A stretch of 24,454 nucleotides of DNA from Candidatus Dojkabacteria bacterium UBA2259 (GCA_002347605.1 DDXN01000018.1:1-24454), one strand, 5' to 3'; shown: positions 6,887 through 15,490, counted from the first letter of the stretch. The notes: generated by a model not told the origin, from the letters alone. Numbers and translations: made by a program.

Positions 6887-7723
6887 TTACTCCTCTGTTT
6901 GGATATCCTCAGTTTCATTACTGTTAGCTTCGTTTAATATATTTTTGAATATGTTAATTGTTGCACTTAATATCCCATATGTAGGTTTAGCAGTTGAATT
7001 GTCTTGTATTTTGTAATCACTTCTTAGAGATTCTAACCAAGTATACTTTCCGTTTTCTACCTGTTGCTGGATATATATATCCAAAGTTTTCTCTTTGTAA
7101 AGCTCGTAATCTAATTTTTCTCCCTCTTCAAGTACTTCAGACTCATTAGGGAATATTACTTTGCTATACTGATCAAAGAATGCTTTAACATCATCTTCTG
7201 TGTACTCTAGTGTTGGTTCAATTATCTTTCTTGCTAAAAGATCTAGTTTAAGTTGTGTTATTAAATCACTCTCAGTAATATTGTTTGCAGCCAGCGCAGC
7301 TTGGTAAGCTTCATCTCCACCAATGCTTTCAATTATTTCATTTAATCTAACATCTATTTCTTCTTTTGATATGGTATATCCTGCTTTCTTTGCTTCTAAT
7401 TCAATTAGAGTTTCATCAATTAGCTGAGATGCAATTGTTGGACCGTAAGAAGATTCTAATCTTTTATGATATTCATTTGTTGATATCCTAGTACCATTTA
7501 CTACAGCTACACTGTATCCATTATTTAGATATTGAACAAAGAGGTCTACTAAAATGAATACTGCTATGGCTCCCAGTACAATTACAAAAGTTTTGAATCC
7601 TTTACTAGCGATTATCTTTTTGAAATTTGGTTTACTAAATTTTATATTAGGTTTCTTTATCTTAATTGTCTTTTTTGGGGCTTTTGGAGAGGTGTCTTTT
7701 TTCTTGATTTTTATTTTTGCCAT
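6887..7723 (-). CDS. SurA/PrsA-like membrane-anchored foldase without PPIase domain (278 aa)
   Basis: The first 43 residues are very rich in lysine (KIKIKKK, KTIKIKKPNIKF, SKPNFKK). They are followed by one membrane helix at about 44-64 and then an outer domain like the SurA N-terminal chaperone module: VAVVNGTRISTNEYHKRLE, a helix with LIDETLIELEAKKAGYTIS, the segment EIDVRLNEI, and TEDDVKAFFDQY. The parvulin PPIase domain that follows in PrsA and SurA is absent; the C-terminus (about 200-278) is instead a short charged helix and an acidic tail. It probably holds or folds exported proteins. It lies 81 bases downstream of the M23 peptidase gene on the same strand, so that hydrolase is a plausible client. 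No Shine-Dalgarno is seen. Confidence 0.75.
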   Translation of the reverse strand: MAKIKIKKKDTSPKAPKKTIKIKKPNIKFSKPNFKKIIASKGFKTFVIVLGAIAVFILVDLFVQYLNNGYSVAVVNGTRISTNEYHKRLESSYGPTIASQLIDETLIELEAKKAGYTISKEEIDVRLNEIIESIGGDEAYQAALAANNITESDLITQLKLDLLARKIIEPTLEYTEDDVKAFFDQYSKVIFPNESEVLEEGEKLDYELYKEKTLDIYIQQQVENGKYTWLESLRSDYKIQDNSTAKPTYGILSATINIFKNILNEANSNETEDIQTEE

Positions 7724-7804
7724 CTGGCTAAGAATTAAAAATTAAAATAATCTTATAGTTAACTACAGAGAGTTTATCAGAAATATTTATGAATAGCAAA
7801 GGGG

Positions 7805-9130
7805 TTACTTAAGATGTAAATAGAAAGATTTATTTCCATCTTTATGTACAACTAATGCGTATTTGCATGGATATGCAGCAAGGTTAGTTGAATACAAACC
7901 ATAATAGACTTTCCCTTCAGCAATAGCGTATATTGGGGCTCCTTCGCCAGTTAGATATGCCCAGTTTCTTCCAGTACTTTTTATATAGTTGTCAACATTA
8001 GTACATATCCCAGTGGGTACGGTGTATGTAGAGCCATCCTGAAGACCCCTGGTTGTACTAACCATATCCCAAGCTCTGTGAGAATATGTTTTATACACTT
8101 GGGTAATTCTTCCACCATCTATGGGTGCACGATATGTTTTGGAAGAAATCAATGACCAGTATGTTCCTCCATTGAGGTATTTTGATGGATCCTGTTTTAC
8201 ATTATATTTATCTCTAATTTCGAAATGTAAATGTGAACCAAATGAACAACCAGTATGTCCCTGATAGCCTATTGTTTTCCCAGCAGCAATCTCAGTTCCA
8301 TTACCAAGACCACCTGAATTGAATAGTGCAATAACTAAATCAGAGATCTTTTCATCCATATCCGAAATCATTGCAGTTGTTTCTGCCAACTCTCTCCTAT
8401 ATGCATCCTCTCTTCTTTTAGATTCGGCGAGTAAGGAGTTTTTTTCAATTTTCTGCTGATCAAGATAGATTTTCTCTTCAACTAATCTCTGTTTTTCAGT
8501 TTCAATTTCATTTCTCTTCTTTTGTAACTCTGCTTTCTTACCTGCTAGTAAGAGCTCTTCATCTTTAAGGGAATCCATCTTTAGGGAATACTCTTTTAGA
8601 GAATTTTTGTCATTTATCCTAGTCTCTATTAAATATTTAACTTTTCTGATTACAGAGTCTAGGTTTTTTACATCAAAAATATATTCAAAAGGTCTAACAT
8701 GTGAATATTTGTATGATTCAGTTACTCTCTCATTTACTGTCTCTTCTAAAATATTAATCTCTTGATTTAACAAACTTATTCCATCTTCTTTAACGGTGAT
8801 CTCTTCTGCTAACAAACTAATTTCAATGTCTTGTGCTGCTATCTCTATACCTAATGTTTCAATTATTTTTTCTGTCTGCGATATCTGAGTTGTAATATAT
8901 TGGAGTTTTTCATTTAAAGAGAGTTGTTGATAATCTTCATTTTTAAGTTTTTTCTGTAAAGAACCCTGTGTACTTTCTAATTTGTTTAACTCTTTTTGTA
9001 AACACACATACCTTTCTTGTGGAGACATACTCTCTGGACAGGCTTCAGTAGCCTTTAGAGTACTACCCAAAGGAAGCAATATTAAGACAAAAAATATTAC
9101 AGTTGTTAGTGTTAGAACAAGTTTTTTCAT
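7805..9130 (-). CDS. secreted coiled-coil M23 (LytM) peptidase with circularly permuted catalytic domain (441 aa)
   Basis: This is an EnvC/PcsB-like cell-wall hydrolase. A signal peptide or anchor (residues 1-29) is followed by a long coiled coil (about 41-265) containing the PcsB/EnvC-type turn RVTESYKYSHVRPFEYIF. The metallopeptidase motifs follow in unusual order: first AAGKTIGYQGHTG and H300-L-H302-FEIR, normally the C-terminal half; then the strand PIDGGRITQVY, H351-RAW-D355, GAPIYAIAEGKVYYG and FYLH439LK, normally the N-terminal half. The protein ends exactly where the canonical domain would continue into the HxH part. The two halves together supply the zinc ligands (H351, D355, H302) and the assisting histidines (H300, H439). 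Its ATG overlaps the ftsX stop (ATGA), implying translational coupling and control by FtsEX. Confidence 0.88.
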   Translation of the reverse strand: MKKLVLTLTTVIFFVLILLPLGSTLKATEACPESMSPQERYVCLQKELNKLESTQGSLQKKLKNEDYQQLSLNEKLQYITTQISQTEKIIETLGIEIAAQDIEISLLAEEITVKEDGISLLNQEINILEETVNERVTESYKYSHVRPFEYIFDVKNLDSVIRKVKYLIETRINDKNSLKEYSLKMDSLKDEELLLAGKKAELQKKRNEIETEKQRLVEEKIYLDQQKIEKNSLLAESKRREDAYRRELAETTAMISDMDEKISDLVIALFNSGGLGNGTEIAAGKTIGYQGHTGCSFGSHLHFEIRDKYNVKQDPSKYLNGGTYWSLISSKTYRAPIDGGRITQVYKTYSHRAWDMVSTTRGLQDGSTYTVPTGICTNVDNYIKSTGRNWAYLTGEGAPIYAIAEGKVYYGLYSTNLAAYPCKYALVVHKDGNKSFYLHLK

Positions 9131-10059
9131 ATTTGATCTTTAAGATATTTCTTAACAGCAGTTAAACTACTAAACAAACCGATTAAAGAACCAGAAAGGA
9201 GATGTACAAATACATATATTGGGATAAAGGTAATATTAGGTTTAAGTACATAGGAGAGATTAATATCTTTAAACATCTCTGTTATCCAAGTAGAGAATTC
9301 TGTTCCACTGGAGTATATATTTGCCGAGTACCAAGGTATTAATATAATTAATGTAGCAAGAAAAGCACCTGTTAGTCCGTAGAAAGTCCCCTCTAGAATA
9401 AATGGAGTACGAATGAATTTATCTGAACTTCCAACCAGATGCATTATCTCTATCTCTTCCTGGTGCACTTTAATATTAAAACCTATGGTTACTCTTATTA
9501 GAGCAATTGTAACAATAATCATAGCTGTGATTAGGGCAGTTCCTCCTATATTGATAATGTTAGAGAGTGTCTTTATATTATTTACCACATCTTTAAAATA
9601 CATAACCTCATCTATATTTGGATTTGTTTCCTTTGCAGTATTAATATCTTCAATAATTGCGAGTAGTGAATCAATACTATTTGCTCTAATTTCTAGACTT
9701 GGTGGAAGAGAATCTGCAGTAACAGTAGATATTAAATCAGGATTATCAGCAAAATCCTCTTTATATACCTCTAGCGCATCTTCCTGGGATATGTATAGTA
9801 GCTCTTCTACTAATTTTGGATTATTTATCTGATCTCTAAATTTGAATATCTCGCTCTCCTCTGTTCCTTTCTTAAAGAAAACAATTACCTGAGCTCTTTG
9901 TTCATAGTAATCAACTGTTTTAGATATGATTATTGATGTTGATATGAAAATAGATGTAAGTGTAAATACTATAGCAGCAACAAGTATAGTTGATACAGTT
10001 AACCACTTGTTTCTTTTAATATTTTTCCCAGTAACTGTGAATACTCTTGTACTATTCAT
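9127..10059 (-). CDS. ftsX: cell division protein FtsX
   Basis: FtsX is the membrane subunit of the FtsEX complex, which passes ATP-driven conformational signals to cell-wall hydrolases outside the membrane. The 310-residue protein has a short cytoplasmic N-terminus and helix 1 at about 20-48. An outer domain at 49-165 follows, then helices at about 168-195, 218-243 and 275-298. The signature after helix 2, EEIEIMHLVGSSDKFIRTPFI, is typical of FtsX. Its start lies 8 bases inside the end of ftsE, and its TGA stop overlaps the ATG of the hydrolase gene, so the three genes are translationally linked. Confidence 0.95.
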   Translation of the reverse strand: MNSTRVFTVTGKNIKRNKWLTVSTILVAAIVFTLTSIFISTSIIISKTVDYYEQRAQVIVFFKKGTEESEIFKFRDQINNPKLVEELLYISQEDALEVYKEDFADNPDLISTVTADSLPPSLEIRANSIDSLLAIIEDINTAKETNPNIDEVMYFKDVVNNIKTLSNIINIGGTALITAMIIVTIALIRVTIGFNIKVHQEEIEIMHLVGSSDKFIRTPFILEGTFYGLTGAFLATLIILIPWYSANIYSSGTEFSTWITEMFKDINLSYVLKPNITFIPIYVFVHLLSGSLIGLFSSLTAVKKYLKDQI

Positions 10060-10969
10060 TTTTCTTTTTACTTAAATATTTTTTAACAAAATTTGCTAAC
10101 TCTTTGTTCTCTTTTTTACTTAATTCCATCCCTTTTAGATCAGATGTAGTGATATTAAGTAAGATCTCAGGAGTTTTAATTGCAAATTTCTTTAATTTAT
10201 CTCTAAGAGGTTCTTTTAGTTTTTCGAATTCCTTTGATAGTTCAACTTCCTTTTTCTTTGGGATCTCTTTTTCGGGGATCTCCTTTTCTTTGCTCTTAAA
10301 ACTCTTTGCTCCTGTGTCTGAGTTTAATTTACCATCTTTAATATTAATTATCCTGCTTGTGGATTCATTTATTAAGTCCAGATTATGAGATATGACCATT
10401 ACTGTTGTACCATTCTTGTTTATTGTTTTTAGGATATCCAGAATTTGGAAAGCACTTTGTGAATCTAAGTTACCTGTCGGTTCGTCAGCAATAAAGAGGT
10501 CTGGCTTGTTTGCCAAAGCTCTTGCAATAGCACCTCTTTGTTGTTCACCACCAGATAATTCCGCAGGAAAGAGCATTTTTCTGTTTCTTAAACCAACAAG
10601 ATCTAAAAGATAATCCGTAGTATCTTTAATCTCTTTATGACTTTTATCTAGTATTTCAAGAGCAAAAGCAATATTTTCTTCTAATGTTTTTGTACTTAGT
10701 AGCTTAATATCTTGGAATACTATTCCTAACTTCTGTCTATATGCGGGAAGTAATCTTCTATTTAATTTGGGTACCTCAATCTCATTAAAAAAGATACTAC
10801 CTGATGTAGGTACTTCCTCTCTAATTAAGAGTTTCATTATTGTAGATTTACCAGCCCCTGAAGGTCCAACGACAAAGCAGAACTCTCCAGGATCTATTCT
10901 AAATGAAACATCTTCAAGAGCAGTAATATCTTCTTTGTATTTTTTTGTTACGGTATCAAATATTACCAT
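10052..10969 (-). CDS. ftsE: cell division ATP-binding protein FtsE with long C-terminal extension
   Basis: This is the ABC-type ATPase partner of FtsX. The nucleotide-binding domain is complete: Walker A GPSGAGKST (35-43), Q-loop near Q86, signature LSGGEQQR (138-145), Walker B LFIADEPTG (D162, E163), D-loop NLDS and switch His195. The domain ends near residue 215. A further 85-90 residues follow, very rich in Lys and Glu, with a small repeat (KEIPEKEIPKKK) and a final amphipathic stretch. This makes it 305 residues against the usual 220-230. The gene is 34 bases downstream of prfB and overlaps ftsX, an arrangement common in bacteria. Confidence 0.95.
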   Translation of the reverse strand: MVIFDTVTKKYKEDITALEDVSFRIDPGEFCFVVGPSGAGKSTIMKLLIREEVPTSGSIFFNEIEVPKLNRRLLPAYRQKLGIVFQDIKLLSTKTLEENIAFALEILDKSHKEIKDTTDYLLDLVGLRNRKMLFPAELSGGEQQRGAIARALANKPDLFIADEPTGNLDSQSAFQILDILKTINKNGTTVMVISHNLDLINESTSRIINIKDGKLNSDTGAKSFKSKEKEIPEKEIPKKKEVELSKEFEKLKEPLRDKLKKFAIKTPEILLNITTSDLKGMELSKKENKELANFVKKYLSKKKNE

Positions 10970-11003
10970 GAGCAGTTAGTACAGTTTAAGTTACAGATAT
11001 ATA

Positions 11004-12086
11004 TTACTGTATTCTTAGTTGCGCTTCAAGGAATTCGTCAATATTACCATCCAATACACTTTGGGGATTGGAACTTTCTAAACCTGTTCTTAAATCTTTT
11101 ACTAATTTGTATGGATGTAGTATGTAATTTCTAATCTGATTACCCCATCCAGCAATCTTGTAATCACCTTTAATATCACTTATTTCTTTTAGTCTATTCT
11201 CCTCTAATATTTTCCATAGTTTACCCTTAAGGATTAACATTGCCCTCTCTCTGTTTTGTAATTGGCTTCTCTCCTGCGAGCAGTGTACGACAATACCAGT
11301 AGGGATATGAGTAATCTGAACTGCAGTTGATGTCTTGTTAACATTTTGACCCCCAGGTCCACCTGCTTTTGTTGCTTTAAACTCAATATCTGCGTCTGGT
11401 ATTTCAATACTTCTATCTAATTCCTCTAATATCGGTATAACCTCAACTCCAGCGAAGGATGTCTGTCTAAGATTTTGTGCATTAAATGGAGATAGTCGCA
11501 CGAGTCTGTGAGTACCATGCTCTTTCTTTAACATTCCATATGCATATTTACCAATTACATTAAAAGTAACAGTTGCAATACCAACTTCACTACCTTTCAA
11601 TATATTTGTGACATTGTATTTCCATCCTTTTTTTTCAATATACATTGTATACATTCTAAAAAGCATCTCTGCCCAATCTTGTGCTTCTGTTCCTCCCTGC
11701 CCAGCATGTATGGAAATTGTTGCATTGCATGTGTCATATTTACCACAAAGGAATGACAGTGATTCAAATTGAGAGATTTCTCTCTTTATATTCTCGAAAT
11801 CCTCAAGGAAGACATCTTGTTCACTCTCTTTGCTTTCGTCAAGTAGGGAGCGTAAGGTAGAAAGGTTCTCTGATAGTTTGGCTACCTTTTCTATCTCTCC
11901 CCTAATATCAGATATCTGTGTTAATACATCTTGAGCATTTTTTTTGTTTTCCCAAAAATCTTTTTCACTACTTTGCTTCTCAAGGGATTTTAGTATTTCC
12001 TTTTTTGAATTAATCTGCAAAGAGCTCTCTATATTCGATAATTTTTGATTAAGTTGTTCTATTTCTCTTTTACTAATGTTTCCCAT
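11004..12086 (-). CDS. prfB: peptide chain release factor 2 (RF2)
   Basis: RF2 ends translation at UGA and UAA codons. The 360-residue protein has the N-terminal helical domain, the RF2-type codon-recognition tripeptide SPF (199-201) within RLVRLSPFNAQ, and the catalytic GGQ (245-247) within ATKAGGPGGQNVNKT. SPF rather than PxT distinguishes RF2 from RF1. The whole family length is open in a single frame from the ATG, so the programmed +1 frameshift site that autoregulates prfB in many bacteria is absent. It is the first gene of the prfB-ftsE-ftsX-hydrolase run and is divergent from gpmI. Confidence 0.96.
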   Translation of the reverse strand: MGNISKREIEQLNQKLSNIESSLQINSKKEILKSLEKQSSEKDFWENKKNAQDVLTQISDIRGEIEKVAKLSENLSTLRSLLDESKESEQDVFLEDFENIKREISQFESLSFLCGKYDTCNATISIHAGQGGTEAQDWAEMLFRMYTMYIEKKGWKYNVTNILKGSEVGIATVTFNVIGKYAYGMLKKEHGTHRLVRLSPFNAQNLRQTSFAGVEVIPILEELDRSIEIPDADIEFKATKAGGPGGQNVNKTSTAVQITHIPTGIVVHCSQERSQLQNRERAMLILKGKLWKILEENRLKEISDIKGDYKIAGWGNQIRNYILHPYKLVKDLRTGLESSNPQSVLDGNIDEFLEAQLRIQ

Positions 12087-12094
12087 TCTTGTAT

Positions 12095-12100
12095 ATTATA
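12095..12100 (-). promoter_or_regulatory. -10 box very close to the prfB start
   Basis: On the minus strand a perfect TATAAT lies only 8 bases before the prfB ATG. If used, the transcript would begin about 1-3 bases before the start codon, giving an essentially leaderless mRNA. No Shine-Dalgarno is present, which is consistent. The 43-base gap must also hold the gpmI promoter in the other direction. Confidence 0.45.
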
Positions 12101-12129
12101 CTATTACTAATTAAAAAACATCTGTCCAT

Positions 12130-13782
12130 ATGTTTGGTCTATACGCAAAAAAGAATAGTGAAGAGTTGAAAAATAGCATTAAAAAAGAGGTAAAAAACTT
12201 TGTAGTACTTTTAATCTTAGATGGATTTGGAGTACATCCAGATCCTGAGGGCAATGCTGTACTGGGTGCTAAAACACCCTTTTTGGATACTGCTTGGACG
12301 TATGGTAGATCAACCCTGATTAATGCCTCTGGTTCATATGTTGGATTACCAGCTGAAGAGGCTGGAAACTCTGAGGTCGGACATTTGAACTTAGGTGCAG
12401 GACAGGTTGTATACCAATCTCTTCCAAGAATTAATGATGCAATATCTGCACATGAGCTGGATACTAATTCTGTTTTAAGGGATGCTTTTAAGGAGTTAAA
12501 GTTAAGGGGTTCAAATATGCATTTAGTGGGAGTGTTAAGTGCAGCTGGTGTACATGGCCATATTAAGCATCTTTTTTCTTTACTTGATCTGTGCAAAGTA
12601 AATGGTATTAATCCTTTCATACATATTATGTTTGATGGAAGAGACACTCCTCCAAAAGAGGGATATTTCTATTTAAACAAATTAAATGCGAAGACAAGGG
12701 AGCTTGGTATTGGGAGAATTGCATCGATGCAGGGAAGGTTTTTTGGAATGGATAGGGACAACAGATGGGAGAGAATAAAACTTGCTTACGATGCTATGGT
12801 TGGTCTTTCGCAAGAGGGTTTTAGAGATCCTATGATTGCACTACAGAAAGCCTATTCAAATAATGAAACAGATGAATTTTTTAAGCCAAGAGCATGTATA
12901 GATGATACAGGAACCCCAATTGGACCAATTAAAAGTAATGATGTTTTGTTATTCTGGAACTTCAGAGAGGATCGTGCTAGAGAGCTAAGTAAGGCATTCA
13001 TATCAAAAGAGTTCCCTAATTTTGTTAGAAGAAACTATCCCGAGAACCTCTATCTTGTTACTATGACAGGTTATGAGCAGGGTATTAATGCTCACGTTAT
13101 ATTTCCTCCAAGAGAGATAAAGATGCCAATGGCAGAGTATATTTCTTCAAAGGGTTTTAGACAGTTACATATCTCCGAAACAGAGAAACATATGCATGTA
13201 ACATACTTTTTTAATGGTGGTATTGAGGCACCACATGCAGGTGAAGATTTCTTTAACATCCCATCTCCAAGAGTGGAAAACTATGCAACCTTGCCTCAGA
13301 TGAGTTCTCCAATAATTAGAGATGAAGTAGTAAAAAGAATAAAGGCAATGAGTGCTTTTAATTACAAATTTATACTAATTAATTTTGCTAATCCAGATAT
13401 GTTGGGACACACAGGAGACTACTATGCAACGGTAGAAGGGAATGAGATTGTTGATACTCTTGCTGCAGATATAGCAAAAGTTACCCTTTCTATGGGTGGA
13501 GCTATAGTAATTACAGCAGATCATGGTAACTGTGAGACAATGGTAAACAGAGTAACAAAAGAAATTGATATCGCACATACAAACAACCCAGTTCCCCTTA
13601 TGATCCTCTCAGATATCAAAGATATTACTCCTTTGCCTGGGACAAAATTGATAAAGGTTGGAACTGGAACAAGAGCACAAACAACAGGCTTACTTGCCGA
13701 TGTTGGACCAACATGTTTAGGATTGATGGGTTTAGATATCCCCGATACTATGACAGGTGTAGATTTGAGAAATGTTATTTAA
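12130..13782 (+). CDS. gpmI: 2,3-bisphosphoglycerate-independent phosphoglycerate mutase
   Basis: The enzyme interconverts 3- and 2-phosphoglycerate in glycolysis through a phosphoserine intermediate with two Mn2+ ions. Visible features are the N-terminal metal site LILDGFG (D31), the catalytic serine in GNSEVGH (S81), the substrate-binding FDGRDTPP (169-174), QGRFFGMDRDNRWER (201-215), and the metal ligands D423 and H427 in NPDMLGHTGD, D464 and H465 in ADHGNCE, and H483. The length of 550 is slightly above the usual, with about 22 extra residues before the conserved start. A downstream TTG could be an alternative start, but the ATG is plausible. It is convergent with uppP, with the stop codons overlapping by 4 bases. 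Confidence 0.96.
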   Translation: MFGLYAKKNSEELKNSIKKEVKNFVVLLILDGFGVHPDPEGNAVLGAKTPFLDTAWTYGRSTLINASGSYVGLPAEEAGNSEVGHLNLGAGQVVYQSLPRINDAISAHELDTNSVLRDAFKELKLRGSNMHLVGVLSAAGVHGHIKHLFSLLDLCKVNGINPFIHIMFDGRDTPPKEGYFYLNKLNAKTRELGIGRIASMQGRFFGMDRDNRWERIKLAYDAMVGLSQEGFRDPMIALQKAYSNNETDEFFKPRACIDDTGTPIGPIKSNDVLLFWNFREDRARELSKAFISKEFPNFVRRNYPENLYLVTMTGYEQGINAHVIFPPREIKMPMAEYISSKGFRQLHISETEKHMHVTYFFNGGIEAPHAGEDFFNIPSPRVENYATLPQMSSPIIRDEVVKRIKAMSAFNYKFILINFANPDMLGHTGDYYATVEGNEIVDTLAADIAKVTLSMGGAIVITADHGNCETMVNRVTKEIDIAHTNNPVPLMILSDIKDITPLPGTKLIKVGTGTRAQTTGLLADVGPTCLGLMGLDIPDTMTGVDLRNVI

Positions 13783-14543
13783 AGAATCAGAAGAAGTATT
13801 ACAATACAGCCAAGTAGTATTCTGTATATCCCAAAAACAGTTAACCATTTCTTTTTACTAAATCTTTTTAGAAGAAGTAAAGCAACATATGTTACTATCC
13901 CAGCAACTATTATTCCCAGAATATCTAAAAGATTTAGAGATCTCTGTGGATACTCTTTAATAATCTCATACATTGGAGCAAGAAATAACAGGGGTAATCC
14001 TAAAAGAAAGGAATACTGAATTGCTGTGTATTTATTTAGTCCAGTTAACATCCCAACGGTGGTAGTAATGCCAGACCTTGAACCCCCTGGGATTAAAGCT
14101 AGTATTTGACCTATTCCCATATAGAGGGATTGTTTCCAGGTTACTGTTTGAATATCTTGTTCCGCAATTTCTTTCTTTTTCTCAAGTAATATCATTCCAA
14201 TTCCCCAAACTATTAAAGATATTGCTATTATTAGATTCCCTCTTAGCTTGTCTTCAATAAATGACTCAAAGAGGAAGCCTACTATTCCTGCTGGTATACT
14301 GGAAATTACTATTTTTACCAAGAAAGAGAGCTTCTCTTTCTTGAAGATATTTTTAAAAAGGAGATTCCAAAAGTAGATAATTAATGCAACTGTTGTTCCA
14401 AGGTGTAGTACAGAGAGTAGGTAGGTATCCATTTTAAAATCAAGTAACTGTGAAGTTAAGATTAGATGTGCACTGCTTGATATTGGGAGTAATTCTGTAA
14501 CACCCTGTTCTATTCCTAGTAGTACCACTTTAAGTATCTCCAT
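13779..14543 (-). CDS. uppP: undecaprenyl-diphosphatase UppP (BacA)
   Basis: UppP removes one phosphate from undecaprenyl diphosphate at the membrane surface to regenerate the lipid carrier for cell-wall synthesis; the family confers bacitracin tolerance. The first motif, QGVTELLPISSSAHL (13-27), supplies Q13, E17 and H26. The second, LIPGGSRSG (150-158), supplies the catalytic arginine R156. Multiple membrane helices span the 254 residues, slightly short of the common 265-280. It is convergent with gpmI and divergent from the cohesin-like gene. An AT-rich box just before its start resembles that of the DedA gene. Confidence 0.95.
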   Translation of the reverse strand: MEILKVVLLGIEQGVTELLPISSSAHLILTSQLLDFKMDTYLLSVLHLGTTVALIIYFWNLLFKNIFKKEKLSFLVKIVISSIPAGIVGFLFESFIEDKLRGNLIIAISLIVWGIGMILLEKKKEIAEQDIQTVTWKQSLYMGIGQILALIPGGSRSGITTTVGMLTGLNKYTAIQYSFLLGLPLLFLAPMYEIIKEYPQRSLNLLDILGIIVAGIVTYVALLLLKRFSKKKWLTVFGIYRILLGCIVILLLIL

Positions 14544-14551
14544 ATTTTGTA

Positions 14552-14562
14552 TATGCTATATT
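14552..14562 (-). promoter_or_regulatory. start-proximal AATATAGCATA box upstream of uppP
   Basis: On the minus strand AATATAGCATA, followed by TACAAA, lies 8 bases before the uppP ATG. The same 11 bases followed by GTACAAA precede the DedA-family gene at 16548. It could be a -10 region of a near-leaderless transcript or a shared regulatory site. The evidence is only the sequence match in AT-rich DNA. Confidence 0.3.
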
Positions 14563-14588
14563 AAGTACATGTGATATATTCTACTTAT

Positions 14589-15281
14589 ATGATGAAAAAA
14601 AAGATAGAGGCAGTACTTTTTACATTAATAATAATATGTTTACCCTTTCTAAAGGTATATGCTACTAATCCATCCTTTTCACTTTACCCTTCAGGTGGGA
14701 TAGTAAAAGATACAGATGAGGGATTAATAGTAGATGTATTAATAGATTCAGGTGGATACGAAATTACCAAAGCTAGAGCAGTATTAAAGTTTGATCCAGA
14801 AGTTATTCAATTAAGAAAAGCTTCAAGAAACAACTCTCTTTTTGAACAGTGGCCGGAGGATGAAAGTAGTACAGACAACACAAATGGCATTGTAATGCTA
14901 ACAGGTATTACACTACCTGGTGGATCTACCCCTCTATACAGAACAGGTACTCAACCAGATGTGTTTGAGAGATTAGAGTTTGATGTAATATCAACAGATG
15001 TTAATACAAAGATTGTTTTGGATTTCCAATATTCTGGATATGATGAACCCTTTATGTCCGTTATTATGAAAGATGCTACTCCATCGCAAAATATCTTAAC
15101 TTCTGACCCTGCTTCTGGGTCATATACTCTTAACTCTGATGATATCCCACAGACTGCTATTAGTATGAATAGCATAGGAGTAATTTTAGGCATATTCCTT
15201 ATGCTAGTAGGTGCGTTTGTTAGATATGGGAAAACTTCTATGCTTTACAAAAGAAGGGGAACAATTGTTCTTGAGAAATAG
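14589..15281 (+). CDS. membrane-anchored cohesin-like domain surface protein (230 aa)
   Basis: A signal peptide (residues 2-25, ending VYA) is followed by a beta-rich domain resembling bacterial cohesin/carbohydrate-binding modules: FSLYPSGGIVK, GLIVDVLIDSGGYEITKARA, VLKFDPEVIQL, GIVMLTGITLPGG and FERLEFDVIS. A C-terminal membrane helix at 193-211 and a basic cytoplasmic tail (YKRRGTIVLEK) follow. The protein would thus be displayed outside the membrane with a type I topology. An in-frame GTG exists at 14571, but the ATG pair at 14589 gives a proper signal peptide and is preferred. A structural or adhesive role is likely but not shown. It is divergent from uppP. Confidence 0.75.
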   Translation: MMKKKIEAVLFTLIIICLPFLKVYATNPSFSLYPSGGIVKDTDEGLIVDVLIDSGGYEITKARAVLKFDPEVIQLRKASRNNSLFEQWPEDESSTDNTNGIVMLTGITLPGGSTPLYRTGTQPDVFERLEFDVISTDVNTKIVLDFQYSGYDEPFMSVIMKDATPSQNILTSDPASGSYTLNSDDIPQTAISMNSIGVILGIFLMLVGAFVRYGKTSMLYKRRGTIVLEK

Positions 15282-15338
15282 TAAGGGTTTAATATTGATT
15301 AGAGTGGAGATATTTGATATCATTTTTCTGTATACTTT

Positions 15339-15411
15339 GCCGAGATAGCTCAGTTGGTAGAGCATCTGTCTGAAGAACAGAGGGTCCCCAGTTCGAACCT
15401 GGGTCTCGGCA
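15339..15411 (+). tRNA. tRNA-Phe (GAA)
   Basis: A full cloverleaf is visible: acceptor GCCGAGA/TCTCGGC, D arm GCTC/GAGC, anticodon stem TCTGT/ACAGA with loop CTGAAGA (anticodon GAA), T arm CCCAG-TTCGAAC-CTGGG, discriminator A. The CCA end is not encoded. The length is 73 bases, and tRNA-Gly follows after five bases, so the two are probably cotranscribed. Confidence 0.97.
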
Positions 15412-15416
15412 TATGT

Positions 15417-15490
15417 GCGAGAGTAGTTCAGTTGGCTAGAACGACACATTGCCAATGTGTAGGTCGCGGGTTCGACCCCCGTCTCTCGCT
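15417..15490 (+). tRNA. tRNA-Gly (GCC)
   Basis: A full cloverleaf is visible: acceptor GCGAGAG/CTCTCGC, D arm GTTC/GAAC, anticodon stem ACACA/TGTGT with loop TTGCCAA (anticodon GCC), T arm GCGGG-TTCGACC-CCCGT with one G-U pair, discriminator T. The CCA end is not encoded. The length is 74 bases. A run of five T follows shortly after its 3' end. Confidence 0.97.

Noticed and set aside
9413..9832. Plus-strand ORF of 139 codons
   Set aside because: It is antisense to ftsX; its apparent membrane segment mirrors the ftsX helices.
11990..12086. Programmed frameshift site in prfB
   Set aside because: The RF2 frame is open from the ATG through the whole protein, so no internal TGA needs to be bypassed.
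12111..12647. Minus-strand ORF of 178 codons
   Set aside because: It is antisense to gpmI, whose catalytic motifs are intact in this region; the composition (many Pro, Ser, Cys) is typical of a shadow frame.
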